A program made the position numbers and the translations under genes. Shown here piece by piece: positions 16,596-25,388 of a DNA stretch of 64,000 nt (its first letter is position 1; every line of letters starts with the position of its first letter). Under the pieces are notes generated by a model, which searched no databases, was not told the DNA's origin, and was given only the letters and a program-made list of their open reading frames with translations. The DNA is from Zoogloea dura (GTDB lineage Bacteria > Pseudomonadota > Gammaproteobacteria > Burkholderiales > Rhodocyclaceae): positions 124,001 to 188,000 of the forward strand of contig NZ_JABBGA010000005.1 in assembly GCF_012927165.1 (NCBI RefSeq), in the 5' to 3' direction.

Positions 16596-19500
16596 TCGAC
16601 CGCAGGCTCAACAGCGCCGGACGCCTGGCCGAGTTCTTCGTCAACTCCAGGCTGACCGTGCTATTCATGCTGGCCTGCGCGCTGCTGGGTCTGCTGGCAA
16701 TGGCGCTCACCCCGCGCGAGGAAAACCCGCAGATCGTGGTCCCCGGCGCCGAGGTGCGGGTGGCCCTGCCCGGCGCCTCCCCCGAAGAGGTGGAGGAACT
16801 AGTGATCCGGCCACTGGAGGGTATCGTCAAGCAGATCCCGGGGGTGGACCACACCTACGCCACGGCAATGAACTCGCTGGGCGTGCTGATGGTGCAGTTC
16901 AAGGTAGGGGAGAACAAGGAGAAATCCCTGGTCAAGCTCTACGACCGCGTGCTCGGCCAGCGCGACCGCCTGCCCCTCGGGGCGATGGAGCCGCTCATCC
17001 GCAGTGTGGACGTAGACGACGTGCCCATCGTCACGGTCACTCTGGCCTCGGAGCGCTATGACGACTATGCGCTGAAGCGGCTGGCCGACCGCATGCTGGA
17101 GGGGCTGCGCAGCCTGGAGGCGGTATCCACCACTTTCGTGCAGGGTGGCCGCGACCGGGAGATGCGCATCGAACTAGACCCGCAGCGCCTGCAGTCCTTT
17201 GGCGTGACGCTGGACCAGGTGCGCGCCTTCCTGAGCGCGGGCAACGTCGCCGCCCCCCTGGGCACGGTGGTGCAGCAGGGCGAGAACCGCCAGGTGTACC
17301 TGGACGGCTTCCTCGCCTCGGCGGAGGAGCTCGGGCGCCTGATCGTCGGCAACCACGCCGGCCGCCCCATCTACCTGGGCGAGGTGGCGCGCGTCGTCGA
17401 CGGCCCCCCCGAAGAGCGGGATAAACTGAGCCGCATGGCCTTCGGTCCGGCCGATGCGCGCTTCGGCAAGGTGCAGCAGGCGGAGATGCCGGCGGTGACA
17501 CTGGCTGTGGCCAAGAAGGCCGGCACCAATGCCGTGGTCGTTGCTGATGAGGTGCTCGCCCGCATCGAGCGGATGCGGGTGCAATTCGTACCGGCCGACG
17601 TCGAGCTCGTGGTGACCCGCAACGACGGCCAGAAGGCGGACGCCGCCGTCAACGGCCTGATCGAGCACCTGGGCATCGCCGTGCTGGCCGTGTTCCTGGT
17701 GACCGCCGTCTTCCTGGGGCTGAAGGAGGCGCTGATCGTGGGCGTGACGGTGCCGCTGATTCTGGCGCTCACCCTGGGCGCGGCCTATTTCGGGAGCCTG
17801 ACCATCAACCGCGTCTCCCTGTTCGCGCTGATCCTATCGCTCGGGCTGCTGGTCGATGCCGCGATCGTCGTCATCGAGAACATCCACCGCCGCTACGCCC
17901 GCCTCGGCCAGGAGGACAAGGCGCGGGCCACGGTGCAGGCGGTCAACGAGATCGGCTCCCCCACCAACCTTGCGACGCTGGCGGTGATGCTGGTGTTCGG
18001 CTCGCTGCTGATCGTCTCCGGCATGACGGGGCAGTATTTCTATCCGGTCGCCTTCAACGTCCCCGTCGCCATGGCCGCCTCCCTGCTGGTGGCCTATGCC
18101 GTCGTGCCCTGGGCGGCCAACCGCTGGCTCAAACCGGGCGAGGGGCACGACCTGGAAGACCACGACACCGGGGACCGCCTGCACCGCTTCTACCACGCGC
18201 TCATGGCGCCCTTGGTGGACCGCCCGCCCAGACGGCGGGGCGTCTTTCTGCTGGCCGCCCTGGCGATCGTGCTCTCCCTGTTCCAGGCCGCCTGGCAGTT
18301 CGTGCGCCCGGCGGGTCTGAGCGGGCCGCAGGCCTGGTTCGGCGTCGAGATGGCGATGATGCCCAAGGACGACAAGAATACCTTCAACATCACCTTCGAC
18401 CTGCCGGAGACCACCCCGGTAGAAACCACCGATCGCCTCGCCCGTGAGATCGGTGCCCTGTTGCGCCAGAACCCCGACGTGAGCGATTACCAGAGCTGGA
18501 TCGGCCAGGCCGGTGTGATCGACTTCAATGGCCTGCTGCGCGGCGCCGGCAGCAAGCAGGGACCGCATGTGGGGGAAGTCCGCGTCAACCTCCGGGACAA
18601 AACGGCGCGCGACAAGACCTCAATCGATATCGTTCGCGAGCTGCGTCCCGCGGTGCAGGCCATCGCCGCGCGCTTCCCCGGCAGTACCGTGCAGCTGGTG
18701 GAAGACCCGCCGGGGCCGCCGGTGCGCGCCACGGTGCTGGCCGAAATCTACGGCACCGACCCGCAGCAACTGCGCGCGCTCTCCGGGCAGGTCAAAGCGG
18801 CCTTCGGGCAAACCTACGACATGGTCGAAGTCACCGACACCGAGGTCGAGGATGTGTACCAACACCGCCTGACCGTCGACCGGGAAAAGGCCGCGCTCTC
18901 CGGGCTGACCGTCGCCGAGGTGGCCGTCGCGCTGCGCCGCTTGATCGACGGCGAGGCATTGGGGCGCGCCCATGTTCAAGGCGAAAAGAACCCCGTGCCC
19001 ATCCGCTTGCAAATCCCGCGCAGCCACCAAATCGACCCCGAACTGCTGACACGGGTGTCGCTGACCAATCGGCAGGGCCAGCGGGTGCCGTTGTCGGAAC
19101 TGGTGCAGGTGGCGCCCGCCCGGGCCGACCGGCCCATCCTGCACAAGGATGGCGAGCGCGTCACCTTCGTGGGCGGCGAGCTCGAATCCACCGCCCCCGT
19201 CTACGCGGTGCTCGATCTCGACCGGCGCCTGGACGGCCTGGCGCTGGCCGACGGCAGCCGCCTTGTGACCGGCAACCTGCGCTTCAAGCCGGTGGCGCCC
19301 GACACCCTGGACGGCCCCCGCCTGCTCTGGGATGGCGAACTGCGCATGACGCTCGATACCTACCGCGACATGCTGGGTGCCCTGGGGCTGGCGATCACCT
19401 TCATCTTCCTGGTGCTGGTGGCCTATTACCAGTCCTTCAGCCTGCCGCTGGTCGCCATGGCGGCGATCCCCCTGGGGCTGGCCGGTGTCTTTCCGGGACA

Positions 19501-19873
19501 CTGGCTCATGGGGCAGCCGTTCAACGCCACCTCCATGATCGGCATCATCGCTCTGGCCGGCGTGGTGGTGCGCAACTCGCTGCTCATCATCGACTTCGTG
19601 CTCGACTACCGGCGCCAGGGCATGGACCTGCGCGAAGCCATCCTCGAAGCCGGTGCGGTGCGCCTGCGTCCCATCCTGCTGACGGCGCTGGCCATCGTCC
19701 TGGGCAGCGCCGTGATGCTCGCCGACCCGGTGTTCGGCGGCCTGGCCATCTCGCTGATCTTCGGCACGCTGGTCTCCACCGTGCTCACACTGATCGTCGT
19801 GCCCCTGCTGCTCTATCTGCTGCTGCGCCACAAACAGCGCAAAGAAGCGGCCACAAAAGAAGGAACAACATGA
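16592..19873 (+). CDS. RND family efflux pump, inner-membrane permease
   Basis: A 1093-residue proton-driven efflux permease, a normal length for the family. Seen: an N-terminal helix, large periplasmic porter loops (about 40-340 and 580-880), and two helix bundles. TM4 has GLLVDAAIVVIENIHRR, with one acidic residue followed by Ala where drug pumps of the AcrB type usually carry two Asp; CusA-type pumps share this single Asp. The first line PREENPQIVVPGAEVRVALP is typical of the broader HAE/CzcA superfamily. Substrate cannot be read from sequence; the lipid-related neighbours and aromatic-degradation cargo suggest hydrophobic compounds. Overlaps both neighbours, so co-translated. Confidence 0.92.
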   Translation: MIDRRLNSAGRLAEFFVNSRLTVLFMLACALLGLLAMALTPREENPQIVVPGAEVRVALPGASPEEVEELVIRPLEGIVKQIPGVDHTYATAMNSLGVLMVQFKVGENKEKSLVKLYDRVLGQRDRLPLGAMEPLIRSVDVDDVPIVTVTLASERYDDYALKRLADRMLEGLRSLEAVSTTFVQGGRDREMRIELDPQRLQSFGVTLDQVRAFLSAGNVAAPLGTVVQQGENRQVYLDGFLASAEELGRLIVGNHAGRPIYLGEVARVVDGPPEERDKLSRMAFGPADARFGKVQQAEMPAVTLAVAKKAGTNAVVVADEVLARIERMRVQFVPADVELVVTRNDGQKADAAVNGLIEHLGIAVLAVFLVTAVFLGLKEALIVGVTVPLILALTLGAAYFGSLTINRVSLFALILSLGLLVDAAIVVIENIHRRYARLGQEDKARATVQAVNEIGSPTNLATLAVMLVFGSLLIVSGMTGQYFYPVAFNVPVAMAASLLVAYAVVPWAANRWLKPGEGHDLEDHDTGDRLHRFYHALMAPLVDRPPRRRGVFLLAALAIVLSLFQAAWQFVRPAGLSGPQAWFGVEMAMMPKDDKNTFNITFDLPETTPVETTDRLAREIGALLRQNPDVSDYQSWIGQAGVIDFNGLLRGAGSKQGPHVGEVRVNLRDKTARDKTSIDIVRELRPAVQAIAARFPGSTVQLVEDPPGPPVRATVLAEIYGTDPQQLRALSGQVKAAFGQTYDMVEVTDTEVEDVYQHRLTVDREKAALSGLTVAEVAVALRRLIDGEALGRAHVQGEKNPVPIRLQIPRSHQIDPELLTRVSLTNRQGQRVPLSELVQVAPARADRPILHKDGERVTFVGGELESTAPVYAVLDLDRRLDGLALADGSRLVTGNLRFKPVAPDTLDGPRLLWDGELRMTLDTYRDMLGALGLAITFIFLVLVAYYQSFSLPLVAMAAIPLGLAGVFPGHWLMGQPFNATSMIGIIALAGVVVRNSLLIIDFVLDYRRQGMDLREAILEAGAVRLRPILLTALAIVLGSAVMLADPVFGGLAISLIFGTLVSTVLTLIVVPLLLYLLLRHKQRKEAATKEGTT

Positions 19874-21174
19874 ATTCCGCTCATCACCCAAAAAGACTCC
19901 GCGGCCTGCTGCCGCTGGCAGGCCTGGCCGCCGCGCTGCTCGCGGGCAACTCCGCTGCCGAATCCCTGCCGCAGGCATGGGACACCGCCCTGGCCGTGGA
20001 CCGCGGCCTGAAGGCGGCGCGCGAAAACACCGCCGCCGCCGAGAGCCTGCTGGAGGCTGCCCGATCCAGCAGCCTGCCCAGCGTGAGTCTGGAGGCAGGC
20101 TATACCGCCCTCGACAACACGCCGGCGTTCAGGGCCGACCTGCTCGGCCAGTCGCTGCAGATGCCGATGGCCCAGCAAGACAGCGCCGCCTACAAGGCCA
20201 TGGCGACCCTGCCGCTCTACACCGGGGGCCGCATCGAGCGCGGCATCGATGCGGCGGCGGCGGGCCTGGAGGCGGCGAGGCTGGGCGAGACGGCCGACGT
20301 GCAGAACCTCAAGCTGCGCGTGGCCGATGCCTACGTCAACGGGCTGCGCGCCGGCCGGATGCTGAAGGTCGCCGAAAGCCATGTCGAGAGTCTGTCGGCC
20401 CATGCTCGCGATGTGGGAAACCTGCACGAGCAGGGCATGGTGGCCAGGAGCGACCTGCTCTCCGTGCGGGTCGCCCTGGCCGATGCACGGCAAAAGGCCC
20501 TGCAGGCGGCCAATGCCCTGGATCTGGCCCGCGCGGCCTACAACCGGCTGCTGGGGCGCCCGCTTGACCAGGCCGTCAGCTTGGATGAACTGGCCCCCGA
20601 TGCGGGTCGGGTACCCTTGGCGCGCTTGACCGAGCGGGCGCTCGTCCAGCGCAGCGAATTGGCCGCGCTGGCCGGACAGATCGAGGCCTTACGCCATCAG
20701 GCGGCAGCCGTGCGCGGAGAAAATCGTCCGCAGATTGCGCTGTCCGGCGGCTATGGCTACCAGCAAAACCGCTATCAGGTGCATGAAGGGCAGTGGATGG
20801 TCACCCTGGGAGCCCGATGGAACGTGTTCGATGGCGGTGTGGCCGGTCACCGCGCCGGCGCGGTCGAGCGCCAGGCGGCAGCGTTGACGGAGCAGCGCGA
20901 GGAGCTCGCCTCGGTGGTCGCCCTGCAGGTGCGCCAGACTTGGCTCGACGTGGAGGAAACGGGAAAGCGCATCGAGGTCACCCGCTCGGCCATCGACCAG
21001 GCCGAGGAAAACCTGCGCGTGGTGCGCGACCGCTATGCCAACGGCCTGTCCACCCATACCGAGGTGCTGGACGCCGAAACCCTGCGCGTCAACAGCGAGG
21101 CCAATCACGCCGCCGCGCACTATGACGCCGCGCTGGCTGGACTGCGACTGAAGCGTGCCGTGGGCGATCTTTAG
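19870..21174 (+). CDS. TolC family outer-membrane efflux channel
   Basis: A 434-residue outer-membrane factor. Seen: a signal peptide (LLPLAGLAAALLAGNSAAES, cleavage near residue 27), two duplicated OEP repeats with long coiled-coil helices (about 35-230 and 240-430) and the conserved LPLYTGGRI and WNVFDGGVAGHR segments before the periplasmic helices. Known: trimers form a channel that docks to RND or ABC pumps. It overlaps the pump start-stop by four bases and is followed by a second adaptor gene, so one channel may serve both the RND pump and the ABC exporter. Confidence 0.92.
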   Translation: MNSAHHPKRLRGLLPLAGLAAALLAGNSAAESLPQAWDTALAVDRGLKAARENTAAAESLLEAARSSSLPSVSLEAGYTALDNTPAFRADLLGQSLQMPMAQQDSAAYKAMATLPLYTGGRIERGIDAAAAGLEAARLGETADVQNLKLRVADAYVNGLRAGRMLKVAESHVESLSAHARDVGNLHEQGMVARSDLLSVRVALADARQKALQAANALDLARAAYNRLLGRPLDQAVSLDELAPDAGRVPLARLTERALVQRSELAALAGQIEALRHQAAAVRGENRPQIALSGGYGYQQNRYQVHEGQWMVTLGARWNVFDGGVAGHRAGAVERQAAALTEQREELASVVALQVRQTWLDVEETGKRIEVTRSAIDQAEENLRVVRDRYANGLSTHTEVLDAETLRVNSEANHAAAHYDAALAGLRLKRAVGDL

Positions 21175-21187
21175 AGAGGGAGCCAGC

Positions 21188-22297
21188 GTGAAGAAGAACA
21201 TCCCGTTCGTTGGGCTCGTTTCCGGATTGACCGTGCTGGCCCTGCTCGCCGTCGCGGGTTGGTGGTTCTGGCTGCGCACGCCGCCGCTGCCTGATGGACT
21301 GATCCAAGCCAACGGCCGTATCGAGGGCGATCACTATGCCGTCGCCGGAAAGATGCCGGGTAAGGTGGCTGATCTCCCTGCCCGCGAAGGGGATAGCACG
21401 CAGAAGGGCAAGGTGCTCGCCCGCCTGGACGATGCCCAGGTCCGCGCCAGGCTCGATCAGGCCCGCCAGGCGGCAAGCGCCATGGAGGCGCAATGGCGGG
21501 CGGCGCAGACGGCGCTCGCAGTCGCGCGCAAGGACCTGCCCCTGGCGATCCAGACCGCCGAGGCCAACCTCGCCCATGCCCGCGCGCAGCTCGCCTCGGC
21601 CCACTCCAGCGCGGAGCAGGCGGCGCGGGATGCCGAACGCTTCCGCCGGCTGGCCGAGGCGGGAACGGTGGATCGGCACCGTTACGAGCAGATGGCGCTC
21701 GCCGCCGAGGTCGCGGCCAACCAGGCGCGCTCGGCCGAAGAGGCCGTGCGCGTGGCGGAAAGGCAGCTCGCCCAGGCGCGTCTGGGCGATGAACGGCTGG
21801 GCGCCAGAAAGGATGAAGTGAAGGCCCTGGCCGCCCAGCTCGATCAGGCGCGGGCCGCGCTGAAAGAGGCCGAGAGCGTGCTCGCCGATCTCGCCATTGT
21901 CGCGCCTGCCGACGGCATCATCACCCAGCGTCTGGTGAATGCGGGCGAGGTGGTCGGCGCGGGTGCGCCGCTTTTCGACGTCGTCGATCTCGACCGCCTC
22001 TATCTCAAGGCCTATGTGCCGGAGAAGGACATCGGCAAGGTGCGCCTGGGGCTGCCGGCGCGGGTGTACACCGACGCCTTCCCCGACCGGCCGTTCCCCG
22101 CCACGGTGCGCTACATCGCCGCGCGGGCGGAGTTCACGCCGAAGGAGGTGCAAACACCGGACGAGCGGGTCAAGCTGGTCTATGCGGTCAAGCTGTATCT
22201 GGATGTAAACCCGGAGCACCGCCTCACGCCGGGGCTGCCGGCCGATGCCATCATCCGTTGGCGCGAGGACACCCCATGGGCGAAGCCGCGCCGCTAA
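21188..22297 (+). CDS. HlyD-family periplasmic adaptor, YbhG-like
   Basis: A 369-residue adaptor starting with GTG at 21188 behind GAGGGAG; upstream in-frame codons are not family-like. Seen: an N-terminal membrane anchor (LVSGLTVLALLAVAGWWFWL, about 9-28), a first lipoyl half (GRIEGDHYAVAGKMPGKVAD), a very long helical hairpin with two heptad-rich arms (about 85-235), then APADGIITQRLVNAGEVVGA and a barrel. Known: YbhG-like adaptors work with dual-ATPase ABC exporters. It overlaps the ATPase gene by 22 bases, which fits a ybhGFSR-type operon. Confidence 0.9.
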   Translation: MKKNIPFVGLVSGLTVLALLAVAGWWFWLRTPPLPDGLIQANGRIEGDHYAVAGKMPGKVADLPAREGDSTQKGKVLARLDDAQVRARLDQARQAASAMEAQWRAAQTALAVARKDLPLAIQTAEANLAHARAQLASAHSSAEQAARDAERFRRLAEAGTVDRHRYEQMALAAEVAANQARSAEEAVRVAERQLAQARLGDERLGARKDEVKALAAQLDQARAALKEAESVLADLAIVAPADGIITQRLVNAGEVVGAGAPLFDVVDLDRLYLKAYVPEKDIGKVRLGLPARVYTDAFPDRPFPATVRYIAARAEFTPKEVQTPDERVKLVYAVKLYLDVNPEHRLTPGLPADAIIRWREDTPWAKPRR

Positions 22298-24237
22298 CGC
22301 CCGCGCCGGCCGTCCGGGTGCAGGGTTTCGGCAAGCGCTATCGCCGGCAGGCGGCGGTCGCCGGGGTCGATCTCGAGGTGCGGCGCGGTGAAATCTACGG
22401 CCTCATCGGGCCGGACGGCGCCGGCAAGTCCAGCCTCATGAAGGCCGTCGCCGGGGTGCTCGCCTTCGAGGAGGGCTCGATCGAAATGTTCGGCATCCGC
22501 ATCGATTCGGAGGCGGCGGCCGAGCGGGTGAAGGGCCGGCTCGGCTTCATGCCCCAAGGCCTGGGCCTCAACCTCTATCCCGAGCTGTCGGTGGAAGAAA
22601 ACATCGACTTTTTCGCCCGCCTGCGCGGCGTGCCGGCCGCAGAGATTGCCGCGCGCAAGGCGAAGCTCCTGGCCATGACGCGGCTCGACCGCTTCACCGG
22701 CCGGCCGATGAAACACCTCTCCGGCGGCATGAAGCAGAAGCTCGGCCTCGTCTGCACCCTGATCCACGAGCCGGAGCTCATCGTCCTGGACGAGCCCACC
22801 ACCGGTGTCGATCCGGTCTCGCGCCGGGATTTCTGGGCCATCCTCGCCGAGCTGTTGCGCGAGAAAGGCATCACCGCCCTGATCTCCACCGCCTACATGG
22901 ACGAGGCCGAGCGCTTCCACCGCCTGTCCCTGATGCACGGCGGGCGCGTGCTTGCGAGCGGCGAACCCGATGCGATCCGGGCCCGGACGCCGGGCAGCGT
23001 GTTGGAACTCGAGGCCGAGCCGCAGGTGGAGGCGCTGGACCGCATCCAGGCCAGCCTTGCGCAGGCGGAGTCGGTGGGGCCGCGGCTGCGGGTGTTCGTG
23101 GACGACGCGGCGCCCGAAGCCGCCGTCGGCACGGTAGCCGGGCTCCTCAAGGGACTGTCTCTGCGGGACCTGCACGCCACCACGCCCGATCTCGAGGACG
23201 CCTTCGTCGCCCTCCTGCGCCGGCAGCGGCTGGTCGAGGAGAGGGCCGTTGCCAAACCCCGGGCCGGCGACGGCGATCCGCCTGGCGACGATGTCGCCAT
23301 CCTCGCCAAGGATCTGACGCGGGATTTCGACGGCTTCCGTGCCGTGGATCGCGCGAGCTTCACCGTCCATCAGGGCGATATCTTCGGTCTGGTGGGCGCC
23401 AACGGTGCCGGCAAGACCACGCTGATCAAGATGCTCACCGGCATTCTGCCGCCCAGCGATGGCGAGGGGCGGGTGGCCGGGGCCGACATGCACTTTGCCG
23501 CGCAGGCGATCAAGGCGCGCATCGGCTACACCTCCCAGGCGTTTTCCCTGTATCAAGACCTGAGCGTGCTGGAGAACCTGCGCCTCTATGCCCGCATCTA
23601 CGGCGTAGCGCGGCACGCGGCTGGCGAGCGCATCGAACAGGTGGCGGAGCTGACCGGGCTTACGGGCCGCGAGCGGCAGCTGGCGGGCCGCCTGCCGCTG
23701 GGCATCCGCCAGCGCCTGGCGCTCGCCTGCGCCATGGTGCATCGGCCGCGCATCCTGTTCCTGGACGAACCCACCTCCGGCGTGGACCCGATCGGCCGGC
23801 GCCGCTTCTGGGACATCCTCGTCCATCTCGCCCGCGTGGAGCAGGTCGCCATCCTCATCACCACCCACTACATGAGCGAGGCCGAGCATTGCGACCGCCT
23901 GGCCCTGATGCACGCCGGACGGATCGTCGCCGACGACCCGCCCGCGGCATTGAAGCAGGCCCTGCGCGAGGAGGCCGGCGAGCTGCTGGAGGTCGCCACC
24001 GACCGGCCGCTGGCCGCCATGGCGCTGCTGGAGCAGGCGGGCTTCGCGGGGGTGGCGCTGTTCGGCCGGCACATCCATCTGTTTGCCCGCGATGCGCACA
24101 CCGCGACGCGCGAGATTCAGACCATCCTCGCCGGCCGCGGCATCGGGCTCGCCAGCGTGACACCGCGCCCGCCCTCGCTGGAGGATGTGTTCGTCTACCG
24201 GATCACGGCCTTGGAACAGGGGGAGCAGCGGCTATGA
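22276..24237 (+). CDS. ABC exporter with two fused ATPase domains, YbhF-like
   Basis: A 653-residue protein with two nucleotide-binding domains. First: Walker A GPDGAGKSS (about residue 46), signature LSGGMKQK (about 151), Walker B IVLDEPTTGVDP. Second: Walker A GANGAGKTT (about 374), a signature-like LPLGIRQRLA in place of LSGG, and LFLDEPTSGVDP. The weak second signature means the two sites may not be equivalent, as in other asymmetric ABC pumps. I chose ATG 22276, inside the end of the adaptor gene. Known: YbhF with YbhS/YbhR forms an exporter linked to drug and cation tolerance in E. coli. Confidence 0.92.
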   Translation: MGEAAPLTPAPAVRVQGFGKRYRRQAAVAGVDLEVRRGEIYGLIGPDGAGKSSLMKAVAGVLAFEEGSIEMFGIRIDSEAAAERVKGRLGFMPQGLGLNLYPELSVEENIDFFARLRGVPAAEIAARKAKLLAMTRLDRFTGRPMKHLSGGMKQKLGLVCTLIHEPELIVLDEPTTGVDPVSRRDFWAILAELLREKGITALISTAYMDEAERFHRLSLMHGGRVLASGEPDAIRARTPGSVLELEAEPQVEALDRIQASLAQAESVGPRLRVFVDDAAPEAAVGTVAGLLKGLSLRDLHATTPDLEDAFVALLRRQRLVEERAVAKPRAGDGDPPGDDVAILAKDLTRDFDGFRAVDRASFTVHQGDIFGLVGANGAGKTTLIKMLTGILPPSDGEGRVAGADMHFAAQAIKARIGYTSQAFSLYQDLSVLENLRLYARIYGVARHAAGERIEQVAELTGLTGRERQLAGRLPLGIRQRLALACAMVHRPRILFLDEPTSGVDPIGRRRFWDILVHLARVEQVAILITTHYMSEAEHCDRLALMHAGRIVADDPPAALKQALREEAGELLEVATDRPLAAMALLEQAGFAGVALFGRHIHLFARDAHTATREIQTILAGRGIGLASVTPRPPSLEDVFVYRITALEQGEQRL

Positions 24238-25388
24238 ACCTCGCACGCATCGCGGCGCTGGCCCACAAGGAGTGGCGCGAGATCGTGCGCGACCGCCTGT
24301 TTCTCGCGCTGGCCTTCGTGGTGCCCGCTGCGCTGATGCTGGTCTTCGGCTACGGCCTGTCGCTCGACGTGGAGCATATCCCGTTCGCGGTGGTGGACCA
24401 TGACCGCAGCGCCCTCTCGCGCGACTACACCCACCGCTTCATCGACTCGCGCTACTTCGACTACCGGGGCCATGTGAAGAGCGAACGCGAGCTCGACCCC
24501 CTGCTCGCCGACAGCCGCATCCGCTTCGCCATCGTGGTTCCGCCAAAATTCGAGGAGAACCTCATGGCGGGGCGGCCCGCGGCGGTGCAGAGCCTGATCG
24601 ACGGCACCTTCCCGTTTCGCGCCTCGACCAGCAAGGGCTACGTCATCGCCATCAACGCGGCCTTCAACGGCGAACTGCTGGCCGCCTATATCAGCCGCCG
24701 CTTCGGCGTCGCGCCGGAACGGGCGGCGGCGCTCGCCCAGCCGGTGCGGGTGCAGCTGCGCTATCTCTACAACCAGGAGCTCAAGAGCACCTGGTCGATC
24801 GCCACGGCGCTGGTCATGCTGGTGCTGATGGTGGCGCCTCCATTCCTCACCGCGCTGGGGGTGGTGCGCGAGAAGGAGAGCGGCTCCATCTACAACATCT
24901 ATGCCTCCACCGTCACCCGCGGCGAATTCCTGGCCGGCAAGCTCCTGCCCTACGTGGGTATCTCCATCGTCAACAGCCTCATTCTGTGGGCGCTCGCCAC
25001 CGGTCTGTTCGGCGTGCCGTTCAAGGGCGATCCGCTGTTCTTCTTCCTCTCCTCGGTGATCTATGTCACCTGCACCACGGGCATCGGCCTGCTCGCCTCG
25101 CTCATCGTGCGCACCCAGGTGGCGGCGATGATGCTGACCGTAGTCATGACCATCATCCCCTCCGTGCTGTACTCGGGCCTGCTGGTGCCCATCGCCTCCA
25201 TGGACCCGCAGGGGCAATTCGAGGCGCACCTGTTTCCCGCCATGTATTTCACCGACATCGCCTTGGGCAGCTTCCTCAAGGGGGTGGGCCTGGAACAGCT
25301 CTGGGGCAAGGCATTGGCGCTGGCCATTTACGCGGCCGTGCTGTGGCTGATCAGCTTCGCGCTCTTTCACAAAAGACCGCGCACATGA
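24234..25388 (+). CDS. ABC-2 type permease, YbhS-like
   Basis: A 384-residue inner-membrane permease of the ABC-2 type. Seen: an N-terminal helix after LARIAALAHKEWREIVRDR (the family's KE amphipathic start), a large periplasmic domain (about 45-180), then five helices from about 185 to 380 with the conserved coupling region VVREKESGSIYNIYAS. Its start overlaps the ATPase stop and its stop overlaps the next permease start, so the subunits are co-translated. It should form the membrane channel with the following permease. Confidence 0.9.
   Translation: MNLARIAALAHKEWREIVRDRLFLALAFVVPAALMLVFGYGLSLDVEHIPFAVVDHDRSALSRDYTHRFIDSRYFDYRGHVKSERELDPLLADSRIRFAIVVPPKFEENLMAGRPAAVQSLIDGTFPFRASTSKGYVIAINAAFNGELLAAYISRRFGVAPERAAALAQPVRVQLRYLYNQELKSTWSIATALVMLVLMVAPPFLTALGVVREKESGSIYNIYASTVTRGEFLAGKLLPYVGISIVNSLILWALATGLFGVPFKGDPLFFFLSSVIYVTCTTGIGLLASLIVRTQVAAMMLTVVMTIIPSVLYSGLLVPIASMDPQGQFEAHLFPAMYFTDIALGSFLKGVGLEQLWGKALALAIYAAVLWLISFALFHKRPRT

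Noticed and set aside
16592-19873. Calling the RND pump a heavy-metal (CusA) exporter because of its single Asp in TM4
   Set aside because: The neighbours include no metal sensor, metal chaperone or CusF-like protein, and I could not identify the Met-cluster; substrate left open.
18620-19978. A 452-codon minus-strand frame across the RND pump end and channel start
   Set aside because: Shadow frame spanning two real genes; no ribosome site or recognisable family.
22294-24099. A 601-codon minus-strand frame opposite the dual ABC ATPase
   Set aside because: No motifs; antisense shadow of a gene with two full sets of Walker motifs.
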